A stretch of 64,000 bases of DNA from NCBI RefSeq assembly GCF_014805625.2, contig NW_023998415.1, positions 46,175,471 to 46,239,470 of the forward strand. The letters are read 5' to 3'. Below the pieces are notes generated by a model that was not told the DNA's origin, did not search any database, and was given only the letters and a program-made list of their open reading frames with translations. The position numbers and the translations under genes were made by a program. Positions 62,922-64,000 of the stretch are shown here, piece by piece; the stretch's first letter is position 1; each line of letters opens with the position of its first letter. The DNA comes from Glossina fuscipes (taxonomy: Eukaryota; Arthropoda; Insecta; Diptera; Glossinidae).

Positions 62922-63484
62922 CCTCCCAGCACGAACTTGCCAGTCGCGCTTCTTACCTATTAAGTTTCTCTTACTACTTTGAAAGCTTGGAAGGCTTAAG
63001 ATTTTAATGTGTAAGATACCAGTTTTATGTAATATATATTGTCTTTTATGAGGTGAGTGATTATTTCCCAACTTTTCCACCCCCTTTTGATGTTTCGTAC
63101 ATTCTCCAATATGAGGGCTTTTTGTAAATGCATTTGTAGTGTATTATCGTATGAATGGATGACTATGTTCGACGAAGTGGTGTAGGGTATCTGACGGTCG
63201 ACTTCAGCCGATTACGGTGTTCTTCTTCCCTGTTTAAAATTAGTACATTTAGCTTGTCGCATACTACTCTCTTAGCGCTTTTATTTCATACCTACACTAA
63301 AGAAATTATTAAGAAGAAGATAATTCTTTAGTTTGAAAAATTGCAGTACCGTCGGACATTTCGATTTGCTGGAAACAGCGATTAGAAGTTTGGAGTTCAG
63401 AAAAACTCAAACGTCCACGCGGTTAAAGATTAGGTTATTTTCCAGTTGCTGCCGTCATAACATTTTTTATAGCGTTCGTCCGTG

Positions 63485-63650
63485 GGTCAAAACACGTTAG
63501 TATTATCAAATTTCGTGAAAATATGTCGAATCGACCTGCAGGTTGAATAAAAGATTACATGGACAGACATCGGATGTACGGGCAAACGGATGGGCAGACT
63601 GCCAGGCAAGCTTAGATCGATTTGCAAAATGATTCATAATTCTTTAATTT
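63485..63650 (+). repeat. Dispersed gacaga-type repeat family W, copy 2
   Basis: It contains ggacagacatcggatgtacg, gcaaacggatgggcagactg and aagcttagatcgatt. It aligns with 61,960-62,110 with an insertion between the two shared words. Confidence 0.5.
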
Positions 63651-64000
63651 CTTTTAATATATGCATATATAACCGTAAGGAACTTCTTTACACTGCCCTC
63701 TTTCGGGTTTATTTATCATTACTTTAAATGAAATATTTTTACACACAAACATCAAACAATATACACTTAGTAATGCAACTCTGTAACACAAACATTTTGA
63801 CTGTTGTCTTTGAAAATAAGGCGTTGTCTTAACTAACAAAATAATAAGAAAAAGCATGAACTTATTGCGTACTCCAAAAACTAATTATAAAAAAAAAGAA
63901 GAGAAATAAAATTAAATAAATAATTTAAAAAGCGGAGCTAAATTTTTATCATTCGCTTTCACTCGGTATCCTTTGAAAAACTATGCAAAAGAAGTTCAAC

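Overview
This window looks like AT-rich noncoding DNA from an insect. The most likely source is a higher fly (brachyceran dipteran, possibly tephritid-like). That call is inference. It rests on the mariner-type element, the jockey/CR1-like retroelement remnants, the abundant CAACAA/TTGTTG runs, and scattered short repeats that begin with CTGTC/GACAG runs, as is common in fly intergenic DNA. Nothing looks bacterial: there are no operons, ribosome-binding-site-led ORFs or CRISPR arrays. I found no intact host protein-coding gene, no convincing exon chain, and no tRNA, rRNA or recognisable microRNA. The longest open frames (about 150-215 codons) are translations of polypyrimidine tracts. The window is best read as intergenic DNA or the inside of a very large intron.

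The supported content is transposable-element debris plus simple-sequence DNA. (1) At 16,119-16,846 lies a 728-bp mariner-like element with degenerate terminal inverted repeats and flanking TA. On the minus strand it keeps the helix-turn-helix part of the transposase and a scrap of the C-terminus, but the catalytic middle is deleted. (2) Two non-LTR retrotransposon reverse-transcriptase remnants lie on the minus strand. The one at 30,480-31,440 keeps a YADD catalytic box but has stops. The one at 33,709-34,586 is 5'-truncated and frameshifted and ends in a TTTA-type tail. (3) Two weaker plus-strand retroelement traces are an AGIPQG-type RT motif near 41,497 and an endonuclease-like stretch near 55,990. 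(4) At least five families of short dispersed repeats have two or more diverged copies in the window, including an inverted pair 27 kb apart with tRNA-promoter-like boxes.

Layout: 1-6.3 kb is AT-rich unique DNA with poly(A)/(T) runs. From 6.3 to 16.0 kb there are dispersed-repeat copies, microsatellites and a 440-bp polypyrimidine tract. The mariner relic follows at 16.1-16.8 kb. From 17 to 26 kb the DNA is microsatellite-rich and includes a 10-N assembly gap inside a CT array. From 26 to 35.6 kb lie retroelement relics and more dispersed repeats. From 35.6 to 55 kb there is simple-sequence-rich DNA with a few local duplications. From 55 to 58 kb there is a less repetitive block with a possible LINE remnant, followed by a 640-bp polypyrimidine tract. 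From 59 to 64 kb there are AT-rich DNA and further repeat copies. No genes act together here; the interest lies in element decay and repeat structure.
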